64,000 bases of DNA from Segatella copri (GTDB lineage: Bacteria; Bacteroidota; Bacteroidia; Bacteroidales; Bacteroidaceae), in NCBI RefSeq assembly GCF_009495355.1, contig NZ_VZAD01000091.1:1-64000 (forward strand), written 5' to 3'. Below are positions 25,076 through 34,693 of the stretch, one piece after another. Made by a program: the position numbers and the translations under genes. How positions within the stretch are numbered: position 1 is the first letter of the stretch; every line of letters begins with the position of its first letter. The notes beneath the pieces are model-generated. The model did no database searches. It worked only from the letters and a program-made list of their open reading frames with translations, and was not told where the DNA came from.

Positions 25076-28000
25076 TTATATATACAAAGAATTGGAGCAC
25101 TTTTTCATTTTAAAAACCTTTTCTACAACCTTATCAATTGTCATATGAGATTCAATTGCTTCATAATAACTATATTTTATGCTATCAATGGTTTTATTTA
25201 ACCACGTATGTTCATCAGTGATTTTCGAACGTAGAACCTCTATCACCCTTTCTAAATTATCAGAAGAGGTTCCAACCATCCCTTTTATCCCGTCAATGAT
25301 ACTACTTGTCCAGAACGATGAATCCATCGTAAAAGAAATATCTAATAGTTTATCGAAAACGGGTAAAGAGTCTATTGTATAATTACAGAATCTAATTGCA
25401 GTAAACACATTACCAAAATAATATTTATTTTCTGTCATACACTTGAGTATCTCTTCCAAAGCCTCTTGATCACCTAATGATGCCTGACACTCCAAATATA
25501 TCTTTTTGTCATATTTCAATAGTGTTTCCTTAAATAGAACTAGCGTGTCTTTTACCCATTGCATATCATCCTTTGAATAATACATCAATAGTTTGAGTAT
25601 ATATGCTTTATGTTTATCTGGAATATCTTGGAAGATAGCCATAATTTGTTCTTTCCCATCAGGCTCACTTTTAAGATACAACTCTATGGTACTCCCAGAA
25701 TAACCTTCATCGTCATGCTTAATGAATTCGAATATATAAGAATACACTTCCAACAAGTGCGCATTTATTGCGTATTTAGCTAATTCTATGTAGTCATAAA
25801 CATCTAAGCCTTCCGGATTCTTTATCAAAGAAACAATTCTATGCTCAACTCGTTCCTTACCTAACGCTTGAACAGCATAATCAATAAAAGGTCTATTGCT
25901 AAAAGCATGTTCCCATCTGCTATCTCTTACAGAAGCATATTTCAAACATATTTCTTGAACATCCTTATCTAAAGTGATTTCATAATCTAATGCTAACCCC
26001 AGATATCTCCGTCCTTTACGTTTATCTTTTATCTTCGGCAACACATGTTCAAGCATTACTTTCAAACACTCCTTTTGCTCACCCGTAAACTGTTTTATGC
26101 CTTGATTTGCCAATTGATCCAATACAAATAATTCATAAAGGCATTGATCTTCTATATTATATTTGATTTTCTGCAAGTCATATTCCTGCGTTTCATAATT
26201 ATAGAATAAGCTCAAGAACAAACCGACATAACTGTCCCACTTGTTTTCTTCGCATTCCTTTACTTTTGCATACAGTTCCTTTCTAGCTTTCGGCGCATAC
26301 TGATTTACAATATATAAAACCGTCTCTTTAAATTGTTCATAATCCAAAAGCAATGCCATGCTTTTTTCTTCACGCAACTTCATCTCATTAGGATGGTAAA
26401 ACCTTCTTTTGGGAAATTTCTTATGAACCAAGTCATAATGCAGAAGATTCCACGCATCATCATAATTATTAGTAAGCCAAGTTGCAATACCAAAATCATT
26501 TATCGAATCAGGTTGCAGCACATCTATACATTTCTCCAAATCTGTTTCATCACCAAATAAAGACAGTTTTATTTTTAGAATTTGCAGAAGCCTTATTTCT
26601 TGTTGAGTATCTTCAACACCTCTAATTTCATTTATGAGACTAATGAAGTCAGGCTTTAATACATTTTCTATACAAAATTTACAGAATGCTTTATAAATTT
26701 CAACAATAGTATCTCGCAAAGAAATATAATCATGATCCTTAGCAATTTTGATCCATGAATCTATAACTACTTGACAGAAGACATCATCATCCACATACTT
26801 TTTACTATTGTAAAGCATTTTTTGGATAGGAACTATCAAGTCTGCTTGATTATGATCAGCCTTTTCTTCATTAAAGAGTATCGGTAAGAACTTCCATAAT
26901 CTCTTTAACTCATTTTTACCATAAACTTTTCCCAAACATTTATAGAAATCATGATGGTGAACGACATGAGTTGTACCCTTTAGACTATAGGTCTGCATAC
27001 ATTTCTCTTGCGCAATAATATACTCCACATATTTATCAGCTTGATTCAAGTTAGCAATCAGCTGAAATGCTGTTTGTATGATATGATGATCTTTCGACTT
27101 TACATCAAGTATGATAAGCCTATCAATGTCTTCATCAGTATTCAAATAACTACTATAGAAGGGTACATACAAAGAATAGGTTTCTTGCTCATCATTATTC
27201 CCCAGTTCTATTATCTTATCGAAGACTACATTCTTGAATTCTGACAACAACACGCCAACAGAAGGACTGGAAAAATCCATCATAGAAACACATGTTGTCA
27301 ACAATGCCAAATATGGGGTTATCTGATGAACATTTCTATACTCTTCTAACAGGAATTCAGCATTATTTCTTGTATTGCACAAACATGCTATAAACTTGGC
27401 AATTCTGTAAAAATCATCAGGATATATTTGCTCTTTTCTATATTCTCCTAAAATTCCCTTCAAGACACTCTGCTTAACCACCATACTAATACTGGTAGAA
27501 TCAATATTCTGTAAAACCTTCACATCATTTTTTAACAACCAGTCTATCATCTGATCTTTCTTATCATGTTCATCCATATATGAGATAGCAAGGACCAATA
27601 CATTATACCAGTTCTTCTTTATGATTGGAATTTCACCATTTGCATAGCATACAATCTTTAATATATACTCAAAGGATTGTTCCTTTAAAAATTTTGCTAC
27701 AAAATGCTCTTTAAACCCATTATGAATGAAAGAATAAACGTCCTTAAAAGAATCTTTTTTAAATATAGTATATAGAGTTAGATCTGATATTTTTTCTTTG
27801 GAAAACTTTAAATATTTATAAAATTCTTGCCCTGACAATACTTGTTTTTCTGAAAATTGCATGGTAAGCGCAATCACTGTAAACAAACTTTCAGCCCCAT
27901 ATTCTAAGCCATTAATGGTATCCCCTTCTTTTTCTTTCACTTTCAAACTTTTGGTAAATACATAATCAAGTATTTCCTTTTGTGTTTGAGGAATCTGATG

Positions 28001-29215
28001 TTTTTCGCCAAAATAATCAACAACAGAAGACAGATAGAATGGCACATCAAGAAGTTCTGAAATGTTTTGGTGCTGTTCGATATATTTAATAAACCCCGTT
28101 GTACCATTACCTATTCTACTCCTTATGTAAGATACTATTTCATCATAAGATAATGGTAACATCTCAAGTTGGGTAAAATCACTCAACATCCTACCATTGT
28201 TATAGTTTGATCGGCATGTAACTACAACCTTTATTTTTGAGTACTTTTTTAAGCAATCCCTTAGTTCATCTATCAAGGAATTCCTATCTGTATCATTAAG
28301 TTCATCTATTCCATCAAGAAGAATATATTGATTTTCTTCTAATCTACATGGCAAAATATGAAAGAATATACCATGACGGTATTGACTATAAGATGATGCC
28401 TCGATAAATTGCACCCCTTTATCAATATCTTTAGAGAAAATGTTATATAGCCTATGAAGTTCTGTTGTTTTACCATTTTGAGCTGTACTAAAGATAACAA
28501 ACTTACGCAAGTCATGCTCCTTAACCTCTTCTATAATTATTTTATCTAAAGAATATTCATTCGATTCTGGAGCGAACAATACATCAAAGGCCTCCGAACG
28601 ATCTGATTTCAGAGCAAACTTACGAGGCAAATAATGCTCAGGTAAAAGATAATCGCAAATGTTTTCAGAATCATTTAGGAGCCTACAGACCATTTCATAG
28701 GAAAGATTACCATTAAATAATAATTCCAGATGTTTCTCTATAAGTGTGATTCTATCCAAATGTGAAGCGAATTGAGCAAAAAGCCAATTTCCATCCAGTA
28801 TATCATGGTCTTTATCAAAGATTATAGGATCTGAGAGATTCTTAATTTTGCCACTTTTATGGTGCTTGGCTGTTGTTGCTAATATAAAGAACTGCAGATG
28901 ATATCCTTTGAGGTTAGAAGTATCTTTTACCTTTTCAATGGTTTCTGCAATCTTATTTATACTATCGTTAGAAGAAACCTGAATGATAATTTTATTTTTA
29001 GTGTCAATCAGATCGAACCCCACTTGATTAGGTACATTATTCAATATATTAGCATTCTGCAAATGATAATCAAAGCAGTCATTCAGCACATACATAAACA
29101 CATTTTCTGCCAAGACATTTAAGTCATGGAAGTTAGACAATTTATTCAAAGATATTTGAGTAAAAATTTCCGTAATAAGACATTTAATCTTATCCAAGTT
29201 TTCAAACATACTCAT
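25076..29215 (-). CDS. SMEK-domain NACHT-type STAND NTPase
   Basis: A 1379-residue protein. The N-terminal 130 residues match the SMEK domain (FDLID then IIIQVSSNDS at 67-85, and a KI..T.EK helix). A NACHT-type NTPase follows: a degenerate P-loop STAQNGKTT at 243-251, Walker B YILLDGIDEL at 297-306 and sensor VVVTCRSN at 330-337. The remaining 900 residues are a long helical-repeat array of the kind STAND proteins use as sensor. This architecture is typical of Avs-like antiphage NTPases. I chose the first ATG (29215); the open frame before it starts at TTG. AT-rich, with no visible promoter. Confidence 0.82.
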   Translation of the reverse strand: MSMFENLDKIKCLITEIFTQISLNKLSNFHDLNVLAENVFMYVLNDCFDYHLQNANILNNVPNQVGFDLIDTKNKIIIQVSSNDSINKIAETIEKVKDTSNLKGYHLQFFILATTAKHHKSGKIKNLSDPIIFDKDHDILDGNWLFAQFASHLDRITLIEKHLELLFNGNLSYEMVCRLLNDSENICDYLLPEHYLPRKFALKSDRSEAFDVLFAPESNEYSLDKIIIEEVKEHDLRKFVIFSTAQNGKTTELHRLYNIFSKDIDKGVQFIEASSYSQYRHGIFFHILPCRLEENQYILLDGIDELNDTDRNSLIDELRDCLKKYSKIKVVVTCRSNYNNGRMLSDFTQLEMLPLSYDEIVSYIRSRIGNGTTGFIKYIEQHQNISELLDVPFYLSSVVDYFGEKHQIPQTQKEILDYVFTKSLKVKEKEGDTINGLEYGAESLFTVIALTMQFSEKQVLSGQEFYKYLKFSKEKISDLTLYTIFKKDSFKDVYSFIHNGFKEHFVAKFLKEQSFEYILKIVCYANGEIPIIKKNWYNVLVLAISYMDEHDKKDQMIDWLLKNDVKVLQNIDSTSISMVVKQSVLKGILGEYRKEQIYPDDFYRIAKFIACLCNTRNNAEFLLEEYRNVHQITPYLALLTTCVSMMDFSSPSVGVLLSEFKNVVFDKIIELGNNDEQETYSLYVPFYSSYLNTDEDIDRLIILDVKSKDHHIIQTAFQLIANLNQADKYVEYIIAQEKCMQTYSLKGTTHVVHHHDFYKCLGKVYGKNELKRLWKFLPILFNEEKADHNQADLIVPIQKMLYNSKKYVDDDVFCQVVIDSWIKIAKDHDYISLRDTIVEIYKAFCKFCIENVLKPDFISLINEIRGVEDTQQEIRLLQILKIKLSLFGDETDLEKCIDVLQPDSINDFGIATWLTNNYDDAWNLLHYDLVHKKFPKRRFYHPNEMKLREEKSMALLLDYEQFKETVLYIVNQYAPKARKELYAKVKECEENKWDSYVGLFLSLFYNYETQEYDLQKIKYNIEDQCLYELFVLDQLANQGIKQFTGEQKECLKVMLEHVLPKIKDKRKGRRYLGLALDYEITLDKDVQEICLKYASVRDSRWEHAFSNRPFIDYAVQALGKERVEHRIVSLIKNPEGLDVYDYIELAKYAINAHLLEVYSYIFEFIKHDDEGYSGSTIELYLKSEPDGKEQIMAIFQDIPDKHKAYILKLLMYYSKDDMQWVKDTLVLFKETLLKYDKKIYLECQASLGDQEALEEILKCMTENKYYFGNVFTAIRFCNYTIDSLPVFDKLLDISFTMDSSFWTSSIIDGIKGMVGTSSDNLERVIEVLRSKITDEHTWLNKTIDSIKYSYYEAIESHMTIDKVVEKVFKMKKCSNSLYI

Positions 29216-29475
29216 TTTTAGGTTATTTATAGCAGACTCTATAGAGTGCTGGCAGGTGGAAAGTTTCTTCAAATGGGTCAAACTATGACTGCATATCAAG
29301 TCATTCTACGGAACGAGCCATAATTCTGTTTTTTCGCAAATTTGGTTTACCATATTGCGACTATCTGCTGCTTGCCATAGCTAAGAAAGTATATAACCCC
29401 GCAAACGTCCTCCGAATGACTCCGATGATGGACAGTTGACCATATGGGGTATTTTCTTTGGACTGTAGAGATTAT

Positions 29476-30327
29476 TCATCTAAATACTATCCTCGCTAAT
29501 GATTCTAATTTTGAGAACTTATATAAACAACTTGCAAGCAAAGCGATATTCAGTAATGTGAGAAAATTCATAATACACAATGGAGTGATATATCTTAAGA
29601 GTAGAATCACAACAAGTGTGCCCATACAAAGTCCAATAGTAACAAACGTCAACCTTTTAAATTCATCCTCTTTTTTACACCATCTTTCATACTCAAAAGG
29701 TACATGCTGAATGGGTTCGTATACATTTGTATAAAACGTTCCAGAAACATCACTTATCAAACCAAGTGAAAAATTTGTCTCATCATATTTGTGCGGAAAC
29801 ACTTCATTGAGATATTCACGATCAAGTTTGCCAAACAATTCAGCCTTATAAGAATCATAAGAACAATATTCAATCATATAGTTCCTTTTCCTATCCCAAT
29901 AGTACCATACATTATTAATATCCTCACAAATTTCCTGCAATTGTTTTGCCGAGAATTTTGACACAGGATAATCCTGTCCGGACATAATGCATGGATAAGC
30001 AAAATGACCAAGCCTATCCATTAAGTCATTAAAAAGAAAAACATATTCAGCATCATCTTTCTTTGTTCCCTTATTAATGGAGAAATAAATCTTAGCAGAA
30101 GACAAAAACTTAAAATAGTTACTCAACCTATGCATAAAAGGTTGCATGACAAAATGATACCTTTCGATTACATTAGCTCCAACATGCTGATTTTCCAGAA
30201 ATAATATAATAAAGCCACCAGTAAGCAACGCAACAATTATTGTGATAATAATAGAAACCTGTTCTTCCATAGCGCTATAATAAGAGGATAAAGCTTTATC
30301 CAAAATAAAATACACAATCTTCATCAA
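29476..30327 (-). CDS. Membrane protein coupled to an HNH nuclease
   Basis: A 283-residue protein of no recognised family. One hydrophobic segment is at about residues 25-44 (VSIIITIIVALLTGGFIILF) and two more near the C-terminus (about 223-243 and 247-266). Between them lies a soluble domain of about 170 residues rich in Tyr, Trp and acidic residues. Its start overlaps the stop of the upstream HNH gene by four bases, so the products are probably made in a fixed ratio. A membrane-anchored partner or effector for the nuclease is a reasonable guess. Confidence 0.65.
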   Translation of the reverse strand: MMKIVYFILDKALSSYYSAMEEQVSIIITIIVALLTGGFIILFLENQHVGANVIERYHFVMQPFMHRLSNYFKFLSSAKIYFSINKGTKKDDAEYVFLFNDLMDRLGHFAYPCIMSGQDYPVSKFSAKQLQEICEDINNVWYYWDRKRNYMIEYCSYDSYKAELFGKLDREYLNEVFPHKYDETNFSLGLISDVSGTFYTNVYEPIQHVPFEYERWCKKEDEFKRLTFVTIGLCMGTLVVILLLRYITPLCIMNFLTLLNIALLASCLYKFSKLESLARIVFR

Positions 30328-31082
30328 CTACATTCATTAAATCTCAGCATAAAGATATCCAACTGCATCACATCAGTGAATTCAAAGATTCTCTCGTTTC
30401 CACATGCTGGCAGTAATATTGTTTTTGCTTCTTCTCGTAAATAGCTATAGCCTTTTGCTTGAAACGCAATTGGTAAGACCTCAATATAAAAGATCTGATT
30501 GCCCATCCAAAAACTGTATAATCCAGACTGCATCATCCCATCAATTACATTTTCGTTCATCGGAAGTTCAAGTCGCTGTTCTTCACCAGGGCACAATATT
30601 ATATTATTGAAAACATAAAATACATGCGGATTACCGATATTATAGCGAGCAAATTGGCGTACCATTTCAAACATTGGATGATTACCATTTCCTGTTACTT
30701 TATGGTATTTTTGCAGGAACACTTCATAGAGAGATCTTTTGAATTGTCTGGTTATTACTGCAGAATTAAAATTACTTTTAATCTTAACTGTTCGTTTGGA
30801 ATGATAATAATTAAAGAATACAGATCTAAATTTCTTATGAGTATTCTCATCCAAATTATGACCAAATATCCAAAAAGCATTGAAAATCTCCTTAAACGCC
30901 AGGTCGCATGAAGGAACGCCACGAGTTGCAGTACCAAAATAATGGTTACAATCATCACAAACGTCAAATCCTATATCATCGCTACCCAGATTATGTGGAA
31001 CGATATGAGGAGCAGCCCTAAAACTGACATCTGGCTCTGTTTTCCCACACCAAATACAGTGACCTGTTTTTACGTATCTCAT
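30324..31082 (-). CDS. HNH-type endonuclease domain protein
   Basis: A 252-residue protein with an N-terminal treble-clef HNH region: C9-x2-C12, H26 in APHIVPHNLG, then C42-DD-C45-N46-H47. The middle and C-terminal parts are of unknown fold, with several aromatic strands. The gene overlaps the downstream membrane protein by four bases. The pair lies between the SMEK-NACHT gene and a B repeat in a defence-like neighbourhood; a restriction or abortive-infection role is inferred from this context only. Confidence 0.72.
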   Translation of the reverse strand: MRYVKTGHCIWCGKTEPDVSFRAAPHIVPHNLGSDDIGFDVCDDCNHYFGTATRGVPSCDLAFKEIFNAFWIFGHNLDENTHKKFRSVFFNYYHSKRTVKIKSNFNSAVITRQFKRSLYEVFLQKYHKVTGNGNHPMFEMVRQFARYNIGNPHVFYVFNNIILCPGEEQRLELPMNENVIDGMMQSGLYSFWMGNQIFYIEVLPIAFQAKGYSYLREEAKTILLPACGNERIFEFTDVMQLDIFMLRFNECS

Positions 31083-31227
31083 GTTAATTAGCTTTCATCA
31101 GAATCAATATAAATTATGTACTATACCCTTCTTCACTACTGTACAATTAAACTGGGCAATTCTATCTTCGAAATAGTTGATTAGAAGCCTTTTATGCTAT
31201 ATATTAGTTTTGAATCTTGATTCATAA

Positions 31228-31380
31228 CTAACGCACAATAAATTTAACCTTCCAAGGACCTTTTGTTGCAGGTTCCTTCCAATTTTCCTTTGCAACCATC
31301 GAATCATGAACAGCTTTACGAACAGCCTTAGCAAATTCACCTTTAGCCAATGGCTTTGGAGCATTAATACCTAACATCAT
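31228..31380 (-). CDS. Small basic protein, 50 residues
   Basis: A 50-codon frame starting with two ATGs: MMLGINAPKPLAKGEFAKAV, then a basic helix and PWKVKFIVR at the C-terminus. A clean -7 promoter element lies 33 bases upstream and the composition looks protein-like (Lys/Ala/Trp). No family recognised. It could be a short regulator or DNA-binding peptide. The HNH gene follows after 145 bases on the same strand. Confidence 0.5.
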   Translation of the reverse strand: MMLGINAPKPLAKGEFAKAVRKAVHDSMVAKENWKEPATKGPWKVKFIVR

Positions 31381-31412
31381 AATATAGTCTTATATAGTTC
31401 AAATATCTGCTG

Positions 31413-31420
31413 CAAAAATA
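31413..31420 (-). promoter_or_regulatory. -7 promoter element for the 50-residue protein
   Basis: Minus-strand TATTTTTG matches TAnnTTTG and lies 33 bases before the start codon. The transcript could continue into the HNH/membrane pair. Confidence 0.5.
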
Positions 31421-31469
31421 CGCTTTTTAATTGAGACCACCAATTTAATAGCAAAAAATCTGCAAGTTA

Positions 31470-31880
31470 TCAGCAAATTACGCAATGCGCCATCCACTTT
31501 GTCTGCAGTCCCATCAGCAGCAATCCCAGCAATGCGGTCCCATCAGCAGCAAACCCAGCAAGTTGCGAGCAACCAGCATCGTATCCCTGCGTTCCCATAA
31601 GCAGCAATTCCTGCAAGTTGCGAGCAATCAGCAAACTCAGCAAAGCGGGTTCATCCCCGCACAAAAAACCGCAGCTCTGCTGCTGGCGTAGACCTCTGAT
31701 GGTCCGCCATCCATAGAATGAAATGGTTTAGAGCGACGAGGAGAAGCGGTTTCCTCTTCTTCCCTGAGGGGAGAAGACCGAGATGAGAGGTGGAGCCTTC
31801 CTTAACGGTAAGGAAGGACGGGTAGGTTTTCGAAAGAACTCTTAAGGTTCAAGGGAGGGCTGGTGGATTTTCGAAAAAGT
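31470..31880 (+). repeat. Dispersed repeat family B, copy 3, with 5' extension
   Basis: Left part matches 21441-21480 and, through the CAGCATCGTATCCCTGCGTT segment, 20512-20560. The core from 31654 matches 19063-19249 and 21581-21760. The 3' part has two TTTTCGAA-ending units (copy 1 has one, copy 2 three). It fills the 31381-31965 gap, which otherwise contains only the promoters at its edges. Confidence 0.85.
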
Positions 31881-31932
31881 TAATTCATACTAAATATTCA
31901 CTTAAAAGTGAACAATCTATTTATAAAAACAT

Positions 31933-31940
31933 TATATTTG
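31933..31940 (+). promoter_or_regulatory. -7 promoter element for the HTH gene
   Basis: TATATTTG matches TAnnTTTG and ends 25 bases before the ATG at 31966. Confidence 0.55.
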
Positions 31941-31965
31941 CATTGCATAATAAAGAATTACAGCT

Positions 31966-32259
31966 ATGCCACAAGCAACATTATTAAGCATTATGATACA
32001 GAACAAATTATTCCGTGATTGCCTCGCAGCGATACCTGCCGAGCAAAAGGCAGAGTTCGATTTGTCTTTCGGAATTGCCGAGCGTATCAGTGAGATTCTG
32101 AAAGCCAAGGGGCTCACCCAAAAGGATTTTGCCCGATTGCTCAACAAGCGAGAATCCGAAATCTCCAAATGGCTCACAGGCAGACATAACTTTACAACTC
32201 AAACCATAGCTCGCATAGAAACGGCTTTGGGAAGCAAACTTATTAGCATAGCCCATTGA
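31966..32259 (+). CDS. HigA-like helix-turn-helix protein without a toxin partner
   Basis: A 97-residue XRE-family protein. The HTH is visible as LTQKDFARLLNKRESEISKWL (about 49-68), followed by the GRHNFTTQTIARIETALG segment common in HigA antitoxins. Upstream is only a B repeat and no HigB-type gene is present, so it is an orphan antitoxin or a regulator. It converges on the methylase cassette across a hairpin of 10 bp and could repress the neighbouring systems; this last point is speculation. Confidence 0.8.
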   Translation: MPQATLLSIMIQNKLFRDCLAAIPAEQKAEFDLSFGIAERISEILKAKGLTQKDFARLLNKRESEISKWLTGRHNFTTQTIARIETALGSKLISIAH

Positions 32260-32269
32260 TTGGGCTATG
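32246..32269. terminator. Hairpin between convergent HTH and methylase genes
   Basis: GCATAGCCCA and TGGGCTATGC form a perfect 10-bp stem with a TTGA loop that contains the HTH stop codon. It lacks a clear T tract on either strand, so termination is likely but not certain. Confidence 0.5.
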
Positions 32270-32270
32270 C

Positions 32271-34103
32271 CTATGAATAATATCGTGCCAACCAATTGTT
32301 TATATCATCTTTATTTTGGATAGATAGTAATTCTTCCACTTCCTTTTCTGTAAATATAGGAATTCCAAAATTCTTGATATTGGACCCATTCAATGAATAA
32401 TAGCCAGAGGAATATGGCTTGCTATTCGCTACGATATAGTTCCAAAAGATATTTGATTCAAAAATCTTCTGTAATATCCTCATCTTTCTTTCATCTTCAC
32501 CCACAAAAGCCATACCATTGTAAAGCAACAAATTCGGAGCATTAACAAGAGCACAGTGCAAAGGCTTATTTGCGATTTTAGGGAAAAACAATTTAATTGA
32601 GGGCATAACTAAAGATTGAGTTCTCCCATAAGCATACCATACAGGATAGTCCTTCCCCTTACCTTTGTCACGTCTGGCTAATTCATCTCTTTGAGATTCT
32701 AAATATTTATATGTCATAGGATACTTATGCGTCATGACATTTTCATCTATCAAAAACGCTTTTCCATCACATAATTGATAAGGGAAAATCACTTTATGCT
32801 TGATTTTATCCAAGCTAATATCAGAATTTAACTTGTTTGAATTTACGATATCCTTACATATATCTTTTTCTACCTGATATATATGGGTTTCCTTTTCCAA
32901 ATAATAGAACTTATCATTTTCATCTATAGGTGTGAAAATGTAAGTCTTATTACTCAATGTTGCTATACCATGCCGAGATTGGCAAAACTTTGCCAAGGGA
33001 ATGCCTACACTCTCCAATTTAGAGGCGACTTTATGTTCATTCAAATTCCACCCCTTTTCTGCATCAAGTATAGAATAAGGAATATCCGTATAACCGAAGC
33101 ATTTGCTTAGTTCTGCATTCTCGTCACAATAGTAATGTAACATCTCACTCTTTTCTTTTTTCAAGAAAAACAAGCAAGTGTAAGTACTTTTGCCCGAAAA
33201 AACTTGATGTCCACGAAAATCAACAATACTGATATTATAGCTACCTTCCATAAAATACTTTCTGAGTTCACGGGCATTCAAACTTTTGAGAAAAGTATTC
33301 ATCGTGATGTAACCCAACATGCCATTTTCCTTTATCATCTCAATAGCTATCTGAAAAAAAGGAATGTACAAATCCGTGGAACCAGCATTGCAGACTTCAT
33401 ACATTTTCGTTTTTTCCTTGGTTTCATCCTCCATATTTCTTCCACAAACATAAGGAGGATTACCAACAATTACATCAAAGTCATCAAACGCAGTATTCCA
33501 TCCTTCCGAATGAAAATCTAAGGTGTCTGCATTCAGTAAGTTAAACTCAAATTCAGAACATTCTCCCTCAGATATTGCCAACAGATTCAACAAGATTTTG
33601 CATCTTTCAATGGAATAGGATTGTATATCTATTCCAAATATATTTTCTTGGTAAACAAGAAGATAGCTTTTTCCTGTTTTCTTATGTATGTATTTTGCTA
33701 CATCCATCAGGAATCCACCACATCCACAAGCAATGTCTGCAACCCGGATAGAAGATAAATTTTGCTGCTTACTTAAACAATTTTCTAGGATCTTTTTTCG
33801 AATTTTACTTGGTGTGTAGATTGCACCAGTAACAATTCTATCAAATGGAGATATAACAAACTCAAAAAGTTTTATCATATCTTCCAAGTCTAATTTACTT
33901 ACGCTCTGCTTTTCTAAAAAATCCAGAACTTGCCTCAGCACCTTATAATCTTCATCACCATTATTTATAATATATCTGCTAACAAAACTATTGTAGGTTG
34001 AAACATTATTATATGTAATATAGAGTGTCACAAATATCCGATTAATCAATAATGGATCTTGTGTAAGATTTCGTTTCAAAAACGGGAATATACGTTTTAA
34101 CAT
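32271..34103 (-). CDS. N6-adenine DNA methyltransferase (type I/IIG-like)
   Basis: A 610-residue modification enzyme. Helical N-terminal domain (1-100), then the SAM-binding motif I DIACGCGG at 123-130 and the catalytic NPPY at 215-218, which mark a gamma-class adenine methylase. The C-terminal 250 residues have the look of a TaqI-type target recognition domain, including GIATLSNKTY and PIFTEKEVEEL near the end. No nuclease motif is fused; an HNH gene lies 34 bases upstream. It is the last gene of the minus-strand GHKL-receiver-HNH-methylase series. Confidence 0.85.
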   Translation of the reverse strand: MLKRIFPFLKRNLTQDPLLINRIFVTLYITYNNVSTYNSFVSRYIINNGDEDYKVLRQVLDFLEKQSVSKLDLEDMIKLFEFVISPFDRIVTGAIYTPSKIRKKILENCLSKQQNLSSIRVADIACGCGGFLMDVAKYIHKKTGKSYLLVYQENIFGIDIQSYSIERCKILLNLLAISEGECSEFEFNLLNADTLDFHSEGWNTAFDDFDVIVGNPPYVCGRNMEDETKEKTKMYEVCNAGSTDLYIPFFQIAIEMIKENGMLGYITMNTFLKSLNARELRKYFMEGSYNISIVDFRGHQVFSGKSTYTCLFFLKKEKSEMLHYYCDENAELSKCFGYTDIPYSILDAEKGWNLNEHKVASKLESVGIPLAKFCQSRHGIATLSNKTYIFTPIDENDKFYYLEKETHIYQVEKDICKDIVNSNKLNSDISLDKIKHKVIFPYQLCDGKAFLIDENVMTHKYPMTYKYLESQRDELARRDKGKGKDYPVWYAYGRTQSLVMPSIKLFFPKIANKPLHCALVNAPNLLLYNGMAFVGEDERKMRILQKIFESNIFWNYIVANSKPYSSGYYSLNGSNIKNFGIPIFTEKEVEELLSIQNKDDINNWLARYYS

Positions 34104-34137
34104 AATTCTATTTCACATTTTCTCAACAACAAAAGAA

Positions 34138-34692
34138 CTATAATTCAGACCGAAGATACCTTAAATACTTATAAAATTCCTTATTAACATTTAAGAGTAG
34201 TCCTTTTTCATCTATTGTTGCTATGTTCTGATCAACTTTTCTTTCTAATATTTTTATTTTTTCTTCCAATCTATCAAGATTCCAACAAATTGCATATCGT
34301 GTCAAGCCAAGATTCATGTGCTCAACCATATATTGACCTTGTGGCGTCTTTGCCTTTATAAATCCCAAGTCATCACGTTCAAAATGTAAATTGAAATCCA
34401 CATCACATGGATCCAAATAATTAGGATTATCATCATCCCATTTTGCTCTATTTACATAAGAGCAACAATATACCAAGTTACTATATTCGTTTTTCAACTC
34501 TGGATATTTACTTTCCGGCTTAAAGTGATCTATTTGAAAGCAACGTTTACCACCAAACCAATAATCAGAACAATCTGTATAACCACATCTATGATTAAAA
34601 TCTTCTGCAAGAAAAGTCTTATATGCATTATAATTAGCTCTTTTCTTTGTACATGTACGTTTTGGGGCTATATGTCGAAAGGGCTGTGTCAT
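34138..34692 (-). CDS. HNH endonuclease
   Basis: A 184-residue protein with an HNH core: C36 and C41, then IDHFKPES (D55-H56), N72 in EYSNLVYCCSYVNRAKWDD and N81. Family members include McrA-like and conflict-system nucleases. It starts 1 base after the receiver gene stop and is 34 bases from the methylase gene, so it is the expected cutting component of the cassette. Confidence 0.8.
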   Translation of the reverse strand: MTQPFRHIAPKRTCTKKRANYNAYKTFLAEDFNHRCGYTDCSDYWFGGKRCFQIDHFKPESKYPELKNEYSNLVYCCSYVNRAKWDDDNPNYLDPCDVDFNLHFERDDLGFIKAKTPQGQYMVEHMNLGLTRYAICWNLDRLEEKIKILERKVDQNIATIDEKGLLLNVNKEFYKYLRYLRSEL

Positions 34693-34693
34693 A

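Noticed and set aside
21441..31880. Possible integrative element bounded by the long B repeats
   Set aside because: No integrase, transposase, relaxase or tRNA-targeted attachment site is visible, so a self-mobile element is not supported; kept only as repeat-bounded modules.
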